64,000 nucleotides of DNA from Pseudomonas profundi (GTDB lineage: Bacteria > Pseudomonadota > Gammaproteobacteria > Pseudomonadales > Pseudomonadaceae), in contig NZ_VTPZ01000012.1 in the NCBI RefSeq assembly GCF_008638305.1, forward strand, positions 82,682-146,681, read 5' to 3'. Positions 8,345 to 17,753 of the stretch are shown in pieces (positions within the stretch are counted from its first letter, which is position 1; each line of letters begins with the position of its first letter). The notes beneath the pieces were generated by a model that was not told where the DNA came from, ran no database searches, and saw only the letters and a list, made by a program, of their open reading frames with translations. Both the position numbers and the translations under genes were made by a program.

Positions 8345-9643
8345 GTGATACGGAATGAGCTCCGCAATGGCGCCTTGCGGAATATCGTTGCTGTAATAAC
8401 GGGCACAGCTGGAGCACAAGCGCTGACGATGGTATTCATGCCAATCGTCGCCAGGCTTTATGGACCGGAAAGTTATGGCGTGCTGGGCGTGTTCATGGGT
8501 CTGGTGATGATGGTCGTCCCAATAGCTGCGTTGACTTTTCCTATGGCTATTGCCTTGGCTCGAAAAGATGCTGAGGCACTGGCGCTATGTAGGCTGTCGC
8601 TGTGGGTTGCCGCGGCTTTGTCCTTTGGCTCCGCCGTGGTTCTCAGTATCTTCGGCACGCCGCTAGCCAACCGAATAGGCGTTGAAGAAGCTGCTCCCTA
8701 TCTGATGCTGCTGCCAGTAGTAATGTTTTTTGGAGGGGCGCTGGAAACGGCACAGCAATGGTTGTTCAGAAAACAATTATTCCATGTCACGGCTAAAATT
8801 GCAGTTCTGCATTCCCTGACCCATAACCTTGTTCGATGCGCAGGTGGGTTGATCTATGCGTCACCTGCTGTGTTGGTGACAACGACCGCCATCGGTTCAT
8901 TTTTACACGGCAGCATGCTGTTCGCTGCTATCAGGCGGTGGTCGACCGATAGAAAGCTGGAAGAAGAGCCCAAGCCGTCCGCTTGGACCGCTGCGGAGCT
9001 GGTGCGGACGTACAAGCAGTTCCCGCTATTCCGAGCGCCCCAGATGTTCATCAATGCGATATCGCAAAACTTGCCAACCCTGATGCTCGCTGCCTATTTC
9101 GGTGCAGCGGCAGCAGGCTACTTTGCGCTGTGCCGACAAACTCTCAGCATGCCTACCCACCTGGTAGGCAAGTCGGTAGCAGACGTCTACTACCCAAAAC
9201 TGACGCGCGCCATCCAGCAGCATGATCGCATCACGGGTATGCTAATTAGAGCGGTCGCAGGGCTAGCTGTCGTGGGGCTGATACCCTTCGGGATGGTTTT
9301 CTGTTTTGGTCCATGGCTGTTTTCTGTGGTGTTTGGTGCAGCCTGGGAAGAGGCCGGCGAATTCGCTCGATGGCTGGCACTTGCAGAGTATGCAATCTTT
9401 ATCAGCCGCCCCTGCACCGTTGCTTTTCCGGCCCTTTCTATACAAGGGCTCGGGCTGGCGGTTGAAATAGCCAGCACTGGGTTACGCATAGTCGCTCTAT
9501 TAATCGGAGCCCTTATTCTAGGCACTACCCTGGGAACGATCACCGTCTTTGCCTTTGCGAACGTAATAATCTACGTAGTCGTCATAGGCGTTGTGCTTTT
9601 AAAGGCATATAGCAGAGATCATCATGAATGCAGAAAAACCTAG
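8345..9643 (+). CDS. Polysaccharide flippase (Wzx/MATE-like, oligosaccharide exporter)
   Basis: This is a 432-residue membrane protein with about 12 hydrophobic segments. It has the MVFMPIVARLYGPESYGVLGVFMG signature of Wzx/RfbX flippases near the N-terminus, which move lipid-linked sugar units across the inner membrane. The assigned start is GTG 8345, which lacks a ribosome site. A strong GGAGG (8284-8288) lies further up and is followed five bases later by ATC (8294) in the same frame with no intervening stop. The natural N-terminus may therefore be 17 residues longer and use a non-ATG codon, or the start may have mutated. No glycosyltransferase lies nearby, so the pair with the acyltransferase is an incomplete surface-glycan module. 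Confidence 0.82.
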   Translation: MIRNELRNGALRNIVAVITGTAGAQALTMVFMPIVARLYGPESYGVLGVFMGLVMMVVPIAALTFPMAIALARKDAEALALCRLSLWVAAALSFGSAVVLSIFGTPLANRIGVEEAAPYLMLLPVVMFFGGALETAQQWLFRKQLFHVTAKIAVLHSLTHNLVRCAGGLIYASPAVLVTTTAIGSFLHGSMLFAAIRRWSTDRKLEEEPKPSAWTAAELVRTYKQFPLFRAPQMFINAISQNLPTLMLAAYFGAAAAGYFALCRQTLSMPTHLVGKSVADVYYPKLTRAIQQHDRITGMLIRAVAGLAVVGLIPFGMVFCFGPWLFSVVFGAAWEEAGEFARWLALAEYAIFISRPCTVAFPALSIQGLGLAVEIASTGLRIVALLIGALILGTTLGTITVFAFANVIIYVVVIGVVLLKAYSRDHHECRKT

Positions 9644-9752
9644 AGCTGGTTAGGCTTTTCTAGACCTATCCGTTTTCAGCTGCCCCGATTTTGATCAGAG
9701 GCTACAGCTATGCGTTATGCTATCGGCATTCAGTCATTCGCCGGAGAAAACC

Positions 9753-10631
9753 ATGTCCCGCCCTGTTACCGTCGCCGCTACCCAGATGAGCTGCAGCTGG
9801 GATCGTCAGGACAATATTGCCAAGGCAGAGCGCCTGGTGCGTGAGGCTGCAGCCAAAGGCGCGCAGATCATTCTGATTCAGGAGCTGTTCGAGACTCCGT
9901 ATTTCTGCCAGAAGCCGAATCCGGAATACCTTCAGCTCGCAACGGAAGTCGATAAAAACCCGGCGATCAAGCATTTCCAGGCGTTGGCCAGGGAGCTGGA
10001 AGTGGTGTTGCCGATCAGCTTTTTCGAGCTGGCCGGGCGTGCCCGTTTCAACAGCATCGCGATTATCGATGCCGATGGCCGCAATCTGGGCGTGTACCGC
10101 AAGAGTCATATTCCGGACGGTCCCGGTTACCATGAGAAGTACTACTTCAACCCCGGCGACACCGGATTCAAGGTGTGGAACACTCGTTACGCGACCATTG
10201 GGGTGGGTATCTGCTGGGACCAATGGTTTCCGGAAACGGCCCGCAGCATGGCGCTGATGGGCGCGGAAATCCTGTTCTATCCGACCGCGATCGGCAGCGA
10301 GCCACATGATCCGACGATCAGCTCGCGCAATCATTGGCAGCGGGTGCAGCAGGGCCACGCCGGCGCCAACCTGATGCCGCTGGTTGCCAGCAACCGCATC
10401 GGGCTGGAAGAGCAGGACGGGTACGACATTACCTTCTATGGCTCGTCCTTCATTGCCGACCAGTTTGGCGAGAAGGTGCAGGAAGCCAGCCAGACTGACG
10501 AAGCCGTTCTGGTGCAGCAGTTTGATCTGGACCAGCTGGAGCATATTCGCAGCGCCTGGGGTGTATACCGCGACCGTCGTCCGAACCTGTACGGGCCCAT
10601 CAAGTCGCTGGACGGTTCACTGGAGTCCTGA
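9753..10631 (+). CDS. aguB: N-carbamoylputrescine amidohydrolase
   Basis: This 292-residue nitrilase-superfamily enzyme converts N-carbamoylputrescine to putrescine, CO2 and ammonia. The catalytic triad is visible as Glu in QELFET, Lys in YRKSHIPDG and Cys154 in GVGICWDQW. The start at 9753 has GGAG seven bases upstream; a longer in-frame version beginning at 9717 adds an unlikely tail. It lies six bases before aguA, so the two form an operon turning agmatine into putrescine. The gamma-glutamylpolyamine synthetase-like gene at the left window edge would act on the product. Confidence 0.95.
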   Translation: MSRPVTVAATQMSCSWDRQDNIAKAERLVREAAAKGAQIILIQELFETPYFCQKPNPEYLQLATEVDKNPAIKHFQALARELEVVLPISFFELAGRARFNSIAIIDADGRNLGVYRKSHIPDGPGYHEKYYFNPGDTGFKVWNTRYATIGVGICWDQWFPETARSMALMGAEILFYPTAIGSEPHDPTISSRNHWQRVQQGHAGANLMPLVASNRIGLEEQDGYDITFYGSSFIADQFGEKVQEASQTDEAVLVQQFDLDQLEHIRSAWGVYRDRRPNLYGPIKSLDGSLES

Positions 10632-10637
10632 TCGCCT

Positions 10638-11735
10638 ATGTACAGTCTGCACAGCACCCCGCGTCACGACGGTTACTCCATGCCTGCCGAGTGGGCGCCT
10701 CATGCGCAAACCTGGATGGTCTGGCCGGAGCGTACCGATAACTGGCGCATGGGCGCGAAGCCAGCCCAGGCCGCCTTTGCCGAGGTGGCGCGAGCTATCG
10801 CCAGTTTCGAGCCGGTCACCGTGTGCGTCTCCGCCGCCCAATACGAGAATGCCAGCTTGCAGCTGGATCACCCCGGTATTCGCGTGATCGAGATCAGCTC
10901 GGATGATGCCTGGGTACGTGATACCGGTCCGACCTTTGTCATCAACGGACAGGGCGGTTTACGCGGCGTGGATTGGACATTCAACGCCTGGGGTGGCTTC
11001 AGAGGCGGGCTCTACTGGCCGTGGCAGCGTGATGATCAGGTGGCGGACAAGATCCTCGGTCTGGAGCGTTGTCCGCGTTACCGCACAGAGGGGTTCGTGC
11101 TGGAAGGCGGTGCCATCCATGTGGACGGTGAGGGGACCGTACTCACTACCGAAGAATGCCTGCTCAATCCAAACCGCAATCCGGATCTGGCGCGTCAGGA
11201 AATCGAGCTTATGCTGGCGGACTACCTGAATATCGAAAAAGTCATCTGGCTGCCCTTTGGGCTGTTCAATGACGAGACCGACGGCCATATCGATAACTTC
11301 TGTTGCTTTGTACGGCCGGGCGAGGTGTTGCTGGCCTGGACCGACGACGAAGACGATCCGAATTTTCAACGCTGTCAGGCTGCGTTAAAAGTCCTGCAAG
11401 CCAGTCGCGACGCGCAGGGCAGGGAGCTGGTGGTGCATCGCATGCCCATCCCGGGGCCGCTCTACGCGACTGCTGAGGAATGTGTTGGCGTGGATCGGGT
11501 TACAGGCACGCAGCCGCGTGATCCCTCGATCCGCCTGGCCGGCTCATACGTCAACTTTCTAATCGTGAACGATGGGATAGTGGTCCCGGGTTTCGATGAT
11601 CCCCAGGACCAGCCCGCCCTGGAAATACTCCAGGAGCTATTTCCGGAGCGGCGGGTAGTGATGGTGCCTGGACGGGAAATTCTGCTCGGTGGTGGCAATA
11701 TACATTGCATCACCCAGCAGCAACCGGCGCGTTAG
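10638..11735 (+). CDS. aguA: Agmatine deiminase
   Basis: The 365-residue product hydrolyses agmatine to N-carbamoylputrescine and ammonia (peptidyl-arginine deiminase superfamily). It shows WVRDTGPTF, the [10 protein letters not shown] segment with the active-site His and Asp, and the nucleophile Cys357 in [11 protein letters not shown] near the C-terminus, the numbering expected for this family. GGAG at 10622 overlaps the end of aguB. The regulator aguR, usual next to this pair, is not found here. Confidence 0.96.
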   Translation: MYSLHSTPRHDGYSMPAEWAPHAQTWMVWPERTDNWRMGAKPAQAAFAEVARAIASFEPVTVCVSAAQYENASLQLDHPGIRVIEISSDDAWVRDTGPTFVINGQGGLRGVDWTFNAWGGFRGGLYWPWQRDDQVADKILGLERCPRYRTEGFVLEGGAIHVDGEGTVLTTEECLLNPNRNPDLARQEIELMLADYLNIEKVIWLPFGLFNDETDGHIDNFCCFVRPGEVLLAWTDDEDDPNFQRCQAALKVLQASRDAQGRELVVHRMPIPGPLYATAEECVGVDRVTGTQPRDPSIRLAGSYVNFLIVNDGIVVPGFDDPQDQPALEILQELFPERRVVMVPGREILLGGGNIHCITQQQPAR

Positions 11736-11748
11736 GGGCGCCGGGCTG
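11719..11748 (+). terminator. GC-rich hairpin overlapping the aguA stop codon
   Basis: CAGC-aa-CCGGCGC pairs with GCGCCGG-GCTG around a GTTAGGG loop; the aguA TAG is inside the loop. It lacks a T tract, so it may stabilise the mRNA end rather than terminate. Confidence 0.4.
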
Positions 11749-11800
11749 GTTGTAAGCGACGTGCGCGTGGTGGCTTGCCACCGGAAAATCCTCGCTCTGG

Positions 11801-12211
11801 TTATACGCTGGGCGGGATCCAGTCCTCGATTCGTAAGCCCGGGACACGCTCAAACTCGCGCCGATTGTTGGTAACTACGATCAGCCCCTGCGAGCGGGCG
11901 TGACCAGCGATCATCTGGTCGTAGGGGCCGATCGGCGTGCCTGCTTTGGCGAGTTCAGCACGGAGCTGGCCCGTGTGTGCGGCGGCTGCCTGGTCGTAGC
12001 TCAGCACTTCCAGACGCGTTGCAAACCCTTCTATGACGGCCAGGTTGCGCTCGGGATTTGAGGACTTCTCCGCACCGTAGATCAGCTCCATCAGCGTTAT
12101 GGTGCTTATGCACATCTGACCGTGATGTTGCGTAAAAGCCTCGCGTACAGACTGAGGTCGGTTTTTGATGGTGAAAATGCATATATTGGTGTCGAGCATG
12201 AATTTCAGCAT
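11801..12211 (-). CDS. vapC: VapC-type PIN-domain toxin ribonuclease
   Basis: This 136-residue PIN-domain protein has the acidic residues expected for the Mg-dependent nuclease site: Asp in MLKFMLDTNICIF, Glu in TLMELIYGAEKS, Asp in GPYDQMIAGHA and Asp/Glu in NNRREFERVPGL. VapC toxins cut tRNA or rRNA and are held in check by VapB. Its ATG overlaps the vapB stop by one base (TGATG). The pair sits between aguA and argH in the opposite orientation to aguBA, a common place for a small accessory insertion. Confidence 0.92.
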   Translation of the reverse strand: MLKFMLDTNICIFTIKNRPQSVREAFTQHHGQMCISTITLMELIYGAEKSSNPERNLAVIEGFATRLEVLSYDQAAAAHTGQLRAELAKAGTPIGPYDQMIAGHARSQGLIVVTNNRREFERVPGLRIEDWIPPSV

Positions 12212-12441
12212 CAGAACGCCTCGCGTTCCTGCTCTGGTGGTTGCTCGCGATCGATCATGAAATCGGCAGTGACGCCTTCTCCTTCAAACCAGCTATCCCA
12301 GGATTCCCCGGCTGGCGCGATGAGTCGAGCTCTACCGAGCCTGACAATATCAACTCGATGCACGTCATCAGGCAGTGCGGCAGCCTTGGGCAGTCGTACC
12401 GCCTGGCTGCGGTTGCTTTGAAAGACAGAGCCTTGTTCCAT
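12211..12441 (-). CDS. vapB: VapB-type antitoxin
   Basis: The 76-residue product starts with an AbrB/SpoVT-like DNA-binding segment (VFQSNRSQAVRLPKAAALP) typical of VapB/StbC antitoxins, followed by an acidic tail that would bind the toxin. GGAGG lies six bases upstream of the ATG. It is co-transcribed with vapC and, as in other pairs, the complex probably represses its own promoter. Confidence 0.92.
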   Translation of the reverse strand: MEQGSVFQSNRSQAVRLPKAAALPDDVHRVDIVRLGRARLIAPAGESWDSWFEGEGVTADFMIDREQPPEQEREAF

Positions 12442-12475
12442 CGAGCACCTCCAAAGGTCTTAAAACACACAGCCA

Positions 12476-12503
12476 ATGATAGTCAGGTCGAGGGATATGT
12501 CAA
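12476..12503 (-). promoter_or_regulatory. Sigma-70 promoter of vapBC
   Basis: On the minus strand TTGACA (12503-12498) and TATCAT (12481-12476) are separated by 16 bases, giving a leader of roughly 30 bases before the vapB ATG. Confidence 0.7.
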
Positions 12504-12564
12504 CGGGATATACATGCAGATCCGGCTGCTTTATTACGGTTACGTGGTGCTTGAAAGCAACCCA

Positions 12565-12603
12565 GTAAAAAGCCCACCATACGAATCGCATGACGGGCTT
12601 GGG
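12565..12603 (-). terminator. Terminator of argH
   Basis: On the minus strand AGCCCGTCATGCG and CGTATGGTGGGCT form a stem with some G-U pairs and an ATT loop, followed by TTTTT at 12570-12566. Confidence 0.65.
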
Positions 12604-12640
12604 TTATCAGTGGACTACCTGATCTTTTCCATGGCAGCTT

Positions 12641-14041
12641 TTATCGGCCCGGCCCCACCAGCTCCCGCCCACGCTGAACCGCTGCCACTACCTGAGCCGG
12701 AGCGGTGCCGCCAATATGGTTGCGCGCGTTCACCGAGCCTTCCAGCGTTAGCACCTCGAACACGTCCTGCTCGATCTGGTCGCTGAACTGGCGCAGCTCG
12801 TCCAGGCTCATCTCGGCCAGATCCTTTTTGTTGTCCACGCCATACTTGACCGCATGCCCGACGATCTCGTGGCAGTCGCGGAAGGGCAGGCCCCTGCGTA
12901 CCAGGTAATCGGCCAGGTCAGTCGCCGTGGAGAAGCCACGCAGGGCCGCTTCACGCATCGCCTCGACCTTCGGTTCGATTGCGGGAATCATGTCGGCAAA
13001 GGCGCGCAGGCTGTCGCGCAGGGTATCGACTGCATCGAACAGCGGTTCCTTGTCTTCCTGATTGTCCTTGTTGTAAGCCAGCGGCTGACTTTTCATAAGG
13101 GTCAGCAGACCCATCAGGTGACCGTAAACGCGGCCGGTCTTGCCGCGCACCAGTTCAGGCACGTCGGGGTTCTTTTTCTGCGGCATGATCGAGGAGCCGG
13201 TGCAGAAGCGGTCGGGCAGATCGATAAAGTTGAACTGCGAACTGGTCCAGAGCACCAGTTCTTCGGAGAAGCGCGACAGGTGCATCATTGCCACGCTCGC
13301 TGCTGCGCAGAATTCGATAGCGAAATCGCGATCGGAGACGCCATCCAGGGAATTGCCGGAGATCGCGTCGAAGCCCAGCAACCCGCAAGTGATGCTGCGG
13401 TCGATGGGGTAGGTTGTACCTGCCAGGGCAGCGCTGCCCAGGGGCATACGGTTGACCCGCTTGCGGCAATCGAGCAGGCGCTCGCTGTCACGCACCAGCA
13501 TTTCGAACCATGCCAGCAGATGATGACCAAAGGTCACCGGTTGCGCGGTCTGCAGGTGAGTGAAGCCCGGCATGATGACGGCCGAATGTTTTTCCGCCTG
13601 ATCAAGCAGCCCGGTCTGCAGGCGATTGAGTTCAGCCAGAATGATATCGATTTCATCGCGCAGCCAGAGGCGGTTGTCGGTGGCGACCTGATCGTTACGC
13701 GAACGGCCAGTATGCAGTTTCTTGCCAGTGATGCCGATACGGTCAGTCAGTCTGGCCTCGATGTTCATATGGACATCTTCGAGCTCGACGCTCCAGGCGA
13801 ACTCTCCGGCTTCGATTTCACTCCGGATCGCCTGCAGGCCGTCAATGATGGTGTCGCGCTCGTCGTCGGTGAGTACGCCAACCCGGGCGAGCATCGTAGC
13901 GTGAGCAATAGAGCCCTGGATGTCATGCTTGTACAGGCGCTTGTCGAAATCCACCGAGGCGGTGAAACGTGCTACGAAGGCGTCGACCGGTTCGCTGAAA
14001 CGGCCACCCCATGATTGATTGGTAGTCTGATCTTGGCTCAT
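12641..14041 (-). CDS. argH: Argininosuccinate lyase
   Basis: The 466-residue enzyme splits argininosuccinate into arginine and fumarate, the last step of arginine synthesis. It has the fumarase/aspartase superfamily signature [12 protein letters not shown] and the SWGGRF N-terminus usual for ArgH. I placed the start at 14041 ([15 protein letters not shown]); an upstream ATG at 14077 would add 12 residues that the family lacks. It is divergent from algZ, the arrangement I recall for P. aeruginosa. Confidence 0.97.
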   Translation of the reverse strand: MSQDQTTNQSWGGRFSEPVDAFVARFTASVDFDKRLYKHDIQGSIAHATMLARVGVLTDDERDTIIDGLQAIRSEIEAGEFAWSVELEDVHMNIEARLTDRIGITGKKLHTGRSRNDQVATDNRLWLRDEIDIILAELNRLQTGLLDQAEKHSAVIMPGFTHLQTAQPVTFGHHLLAWFEMLVRDSERLLDCRKRVNRMPLGSAALAGTTYPIDRSITCGLLGFDAISGNSLDGVSDRDFAIEFCAAASVAMMHLSRFSEELVLWTSSQFNFIDLPDRFCTGSSIMPQKKNPDVPELVRGKTGRVYGHLMGLLTLMKSQPLAYNKDNQEDKEPLFDAVDTLRDSLRAFADMIPAIEPKVEAMREAALRGFSTATDLADYLVRRGLPFRDCHEIVGHAVKYGVDNKKDLAEMSLDELRQFSDQIEQDVFEVLTLEGSVNARNHIGGTAPAQVVAAVQRGRELVGPGR

Positions 14042-14138
14042 GTGTCGGATCGATCCGCTGACAATTTGAAGACGCATAGCATACCATCACAGGCTAGGAC
14101 GATGCCGGTCGGCTAATGGACCAATGGAGATCCGCCAC

Positions 14139-15221
14139 ATGAAGAATGGAATCTGGTCGCTGCTGAATAAGCCCCATGAAGGAGAGGATTTCTTTCTTCC
14201 GGATCTGTGCTCATCTGTGGCCGTATTTACCCTGGTGGTATTGGCCGAGCTGGTGGTCATGCTGTGGGTGCTGGCGCAGCCGGGAACGGGTGTTTTCGAC
14301 TGGTTGCAGTTGGCTATGGCATCGTTGTTTGTGCAGTGGATTGTGCTGCTGTCCGCCGCACTGCTGTGCCGACTGCGGCCCTGGATGCAGCGCCGCCCGT
14401 TGTGGCTGGCAATTTCCGCGTGCTACGCCGTAGTGATTGGCCTGACCCTGCTATTCACCGTGCTTGCCGAGTGGGTACTGCAGCACGGCATGACCGGCGC
14501 GCCGCCGTTGCGTGTCGATCTGCTGCTTCGCCACGGCCTGATCGCTCTGATCATGACCAGTCTGCTGCTGCGTTATTTTTATCTGCATCAACAGCGACAA
14601 TTCCAGGTCCAGTCGGAGCTGCAGTCGCGCTTGCAGTCGCTGCAATCACGGATCCGGCCGCACTTTCTGTTCAACAGCCTCAATAGCATCGTCAGCCTCA
14701 TCGGCAGTCAGCCACAGCAAGCGGAGAATGCGGTGCTGGACCTGGCCGATCTGTTCCGCGCCAATCTGTCCGAGGCCGGCGGCGTGGCCACCTGGGCCCA
14801 GGAGAAGCGTCTGTGTGAAGGCTATTTGCGTATCGAAAAGTATCGACTTGGCCAGCGACTCGAAGTGCATTGGCGTACCGAATCGCTACCGCCGGACACG
14901 CCCATGCCGCTGCTTACCCTGCAACCGCTCCTGGAAAACGCCATCCTGCATGGCCTGTCGCCACAGCTGGAAGGCGGCGACATCAGCATTTATGCGGCCT
15001 ATGTCAATGGGCGGGTTGAACTGGAGGTCTCGAATAGTTGTCCAGAGGTACTAGATAGCCACCAGGGAGCCCGCATGGCGCTACAAAATATAAGAGCACG
15101 GCTTGCTGCCCTCTTTGGTCCACAGTCCCGAGTCGAGATCTGGCGAGACGGTCCGCGCTTCTTCAGCAAGCTGGTCTATCCTTGTATAGAACAATCGCCA
15201 ACTTACCAGAGAAGTCATTGA
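14139..15221 (+). CDS. algZ: Sensor histidine kinase AlgZ (FimS), LytS type
   Basis: This membrane kinase has four hydrophobic segments in its first 130 residues, a short linker, then a His_kinase domain with RIRPHFLFNSLNSI and an ATPase part with LLTLQPLLENAILHGL. The classical G boxes are degenerate, as usual in this subfamily. From ATG 14139 the phospho-acceptor His is residue 175, the number I recall for P. aeruginosa AlgZ, and GGAG lies nine bases upstream; an ATG at 14124 gives a five-residue longer form. It pairs with AlgR, whose gene begins three bases after the stop, and in P. aeruginosa the pair controls twitching motility and alginate. Confidence 0.93.
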   Translation: MKNGIWSLLNKPHEGEDFFLPDLCSSVAVFTLVVLAELVVMLWVLAQPGTGVFDWLQLAMASLFVQWIVLLSAALLCRLRPWMQRRPLWLAISACYAVVIGLTLLFTVLAEWVLQHGMTGAPPLRVDLLLRHGLIALIMTSLLLRYFYLHQQRQFQVQSELQSRLQSLQSRIRPHFLFNSLNSIVSLIGSQPQQAENAVLDLADLFRANLSEAGGVATWAQEKRLCEGYLRIEKYRLGQRLEVHWRTESLPPDTPMPLLTLQPLLENAILHGLSPQLEGGDISIYAAYVNGRVELEVSNSCPEVLDSHQGARMALQNIRARLAALFGPQSRVEIWRDGPRFFSKLVYPCIEQSPTYQRSH

Positions 15222-15224
15222 GGC

Positions 15225-15974
15225 ATGAAAGTACTGATCGCCGATGATGAACCCCTAGCCCGCGAGCGTCTGGCCCGACTGGTCGCCGCGCTGCCGGAGT
15301 ATAGTGTGGTGCCGGAGATGGCCGCCAATGGGCAAGAGGCGCTGAAGCTCATCGAAGAGCATCATCCGGATATCGCGCTGCTTGATATCCGCATGCCGGG
15401 GCTTGATGGCCTGCAAACTGCGGCGAAACTGTGCGAACTCAGCGATGCACCGGCTGTGGTGTTCTGCACTGCCCATGGTGAATACGCTCTGGATGCCTTC
15501 GCCGTCAGCGCGGTGGGATATCTGCTCAAGCCGGTGCGCAGCGAGGATCTGGCAAGTGCGCTGGCCAAGGCGCAAAAACCCAATCGGTTGCAACTGGCCA
15601 ATCTGGGCAAGGCTGGCGTAATCGAGGCGACCAATCAGGCGCGCAGTCATATCAGTGCTCGCACGCGCCGTGGCGTGGAGTTGGTGCCCATTGAAGATGT
15701 GTTGTATTTCATCGCCGACCACAAATACGTGACCCTTCGCCACTGTGAGGGGGAAGTATTGCTGGATGAACCGCTCAAATCGCTTGAAGACGAATTTGGT
15801 GATTACTTCGTGCGCATCCACCGCAACGCCCTGGTGGCGCGCAACCGTATCGAGCGGCTGCAGCGCAGTGCCATGGGTCACTTCCATCTTCAATTGAAAG
15901 GCCTGCCAGACGAGACCCTGACTGTCAGCCGGCGCCATGTGCCGGGTGTGCGCAAACTGATGGAGCAGCTGTGA
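15225..15974 (+). CDS. algR: Response regulator AlgR (LytTR type)
   Basis: Residues 1-120 form a receiver domain with acidic pocket D7/D8, phospho-acceptor Asp54 (LLDIRMPG) and Lys in LLKPVRS. Residues of about 145-249 are a LytTR DNA-binding domain (DVLYFIADHKYVTLRH, YFVRIHRNALVARNRIERL). AlgR of P. aeruginosa activates fimU-pilVWXY1 and algD. It is followed 72 bases later by hemC, the usual Pseudomonas order. Confidence 0.96.
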   Translation: MKVLIADDEPLARERLARLVAALPEYSVVPEMAANGQEALKLIEEHHPDIALLDIRMPGLDGLQTAAKLCELSDAPAVVFCTAHGEYALDAFAVSAVGYLLKPVRSEDLASALAKAQKPNRLQLANLGKAGVIEATNQARSHISARTRRGVELVPIEDVLYFIADHKYVTLRHCEGEVLLDEPLKSLEDEFGDYFVRIHRNALVARNRIERLQRSAMGHFHLQLKGLPDETLTVSRRHVPGVRKLMEQL

Positions 15975-16046
15975 CGCGGATCGCTACCGCATGGATGCCT
16001 GTACAGCCATGGCGTATCATGCCGGCTGGCAATGAAAGAGAATCCC

Positions 16047-16985
16047 ATGAGTCGACAACTGCGAATCGCCACCCGCAAGAGCGCACTGGCCCTGTGGCAG
16101 GCCGAATACGTCAAGGCGCGTCTTGAAGCAATACACCCCGGACTGAGCGTATCGCTGGTTCCCATGGTGAGTCGCGGCGACAAGCTGCTGGATTCGCCCC
16201 TGGCAAAGATCGGCGGCAAGGGTCTTTTCGTAAAAGAGCTTGAGGCGGCATTGACCGCGAACGAAGCCGACCTGGCCGTACACTCCATGAAAGACGTGCC
16301 GATGCAGTTTCCCGAAGGGCTGGGTCTGTATGTCATTTGCGAGCGAGAAGATCCGCGCGACGCCTTTGTGTCCAATAATCACGAGAGCGTCGACAGCCTG
16401 CCGCACGGCAGCATAGTCGGTACCTCCAGTCTGCGACGCCAGGCTCAGATCATGGCGCGCCGTCCGGACCTGAAAGTAAATTTCCTGCGCGGTAACGTGA
16501 ATACCCGTCTGGCCAAGCTGGATGCTGGCGACTATGACGCCATCATCCTTGCCGCTGCAGGTCTGATGCGGCTGGGCTTTCATGATCGTATCCGTTACGC
16601 CATGCCGCCGGAGGAAAGCCTGCCGGCAGGAGGCCAGGGCGCAGTGGGCATCGAATGCCGTACGGATGACGCCGAACTGCATGCTCTGTTGGCTCCGTTG
16701 AACGACGAGGACAGCGCATTGCGCGTGCGTGCCGAGCGCGCGCTCAATCACCGCTTGAATGGCGGCTGTCAGGTGCCCATCGCCTGTTACGCAGAGCGTC
16801 AGAACGGCGAGATCTGGCTGCGCGGCATGGTCGGAGATCCAGACGGTACTCAGATGCTCACAGCCGAAGCCCGGGGCCCCGAAGCTACACCGGAAGAGTT
16901 GGGTATAGCTGTCGCAGAGGACCTGCTGTCCCAAGGCGCTCAGACCATCCTTGATGCGGTCTATCTGGGGGCTGCGCCGGAGTGA
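16047..16985 (+). CDS. hemC: Porphobilinogen deaminase (hydroxymethylbilane synthase)
   Basis: The 312-residue enzyme joins four porphobilinogen units into hydroxymethylbilane for haem and sirohaem. [13 protein letters not shown] at the start, KDVPM and Cys241 in [12 protein letters not shown], which carries the dipyrromethane cofactor, are all present. I prefer ATG 16047 over ATG 16032 because GAAAGAG lies six bases upstream. Its stop overlaps the hemD start. Confidence 0.97.
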   Translation: MSRQLRIATRKSALALWQAEYVKARLEAIHPGLSVSLVPMVSRGDKLLDSPLAKIGGKGLFVKELEAALTANEADLAVHSMKDVPMQFPEGLGLYVICEREDPRDAFVSNNHESVDSLPHGSIVGTSSLRRQAQIMARRPDLKVNFLRGNVNTRLAKLDAGDYDAIILAAAGLMRLGFHDRIRYAMPPEESLPAGGQGAVGIECRTDDAELHALLAPLNDEDSALRVRAERALNHRLNGGCQVPIACYAERQNGEIWLRGMVGDPDGTQMLTAEARGPEATPEELGIAVAEDLLSQGAQTILDAVYLGAAPE

Positions 16986-17743
16986 GTACAGCGGTCCTGT
17001 TGACCCGCTCGGATGCTGATAATCAGCGTCTGGCGAATAAGCTGGCACGCCTGGGGATCTCTGCGCTAAGCGTGCCATTGCTGCGCATAGACGAGCTGGA
17101 CGAGACGCCGGAGCAGCAACGACTGATCCTTGATATCGACCGCTATCATGCGGTCATGGTGGTGAGTCCGGTTGCAGCTCGTCTGGGTCTGGAGCGTCTC
17201 GATGCAGCATGGCCGCAGCCGCCGGTGGGTATTGACTGGTTCGCTGTCGGTGAGACAACGGCAAGCGTTCTCAGGGCGTACGGGCTGCCAGTGCACACGC
17301 CTGACTCGGGGCAGGACAGCGAAGCGCTGTTGCGTTTGCCCGTATGGAGTGAGTTGCTGGCGCGTCCGGATCTGAAAATACTGGTCTGGCGCGGCGTCGG
17401 TGGCCGCGAGCATTTGGCTAATCACGTTCGGGCAGTCGGCGGGCAAGTAGATTATCTTGAATTGTATCGACGCGAACCGCCGCAGGGTTTGGCCACGGCG
17501 CTTGAATCTGCCAGCCAGGCGGATGTGCGCGGCATCGTATTGGCGAGTGGCCAGGGACTGGAGCACTGGCACGCTGCGGCGGGCAGGCACTGGCCCGAGC
17601 AGAGAACCTGGCGTTGCTGGGTGCCGAGCCAACGCGTCGCCGAGCGAGCCAAAGCGCTCGGCTGCAACGACATCATAGTATGCGAAGGCGCGGACGATTC
17701 CGCAGTATTGACGGCAATAGCCGCTCATCCGCTGACGCGATAA
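16982..17743 (+). CDS. hemD: Uroporphyrinogen-III synthase
   Basis: This 253-residue HemD-fold protein cyclises hydroxymethylbilane with inversion of ring D. HemD sequences are poorly conserved, but the start ([19 protein letters not shown]), the middle [16 protein letters not shown] and the position after hemC support the call. It begins with GTG overlapping the hemC TGA (GTGA), so translation is coupled. Confidence 0.92.
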   Translation: MSTAVLLTRSDADNQRLANKLARLGISALSVPLLRIDELDETPEQQRLILDIDRYHAVMVVSPVAARLGLERLDAAWPQPPVGIDWFAVGETTASVLRAYGLPVHTPDSGQDSEALLRLPVWSELLARPDLKILVWRGVGGREHLANHVRAVGGQVDYLELYRREPPQGLATALESASQADVRGIVLASGQGLEHWHAAAGRHWPEQRTWRCWVPSQRVAERAKALGCNDIIVCEGADDSAVLTAIAAHPLTR

Positions 17744-17753
17744 GGGGAATAGC

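Noticed and set aside
12854..14014. 386-codon frame on the plus strand
   Set aside because: Exact antisense of argH, with no family features of its own.
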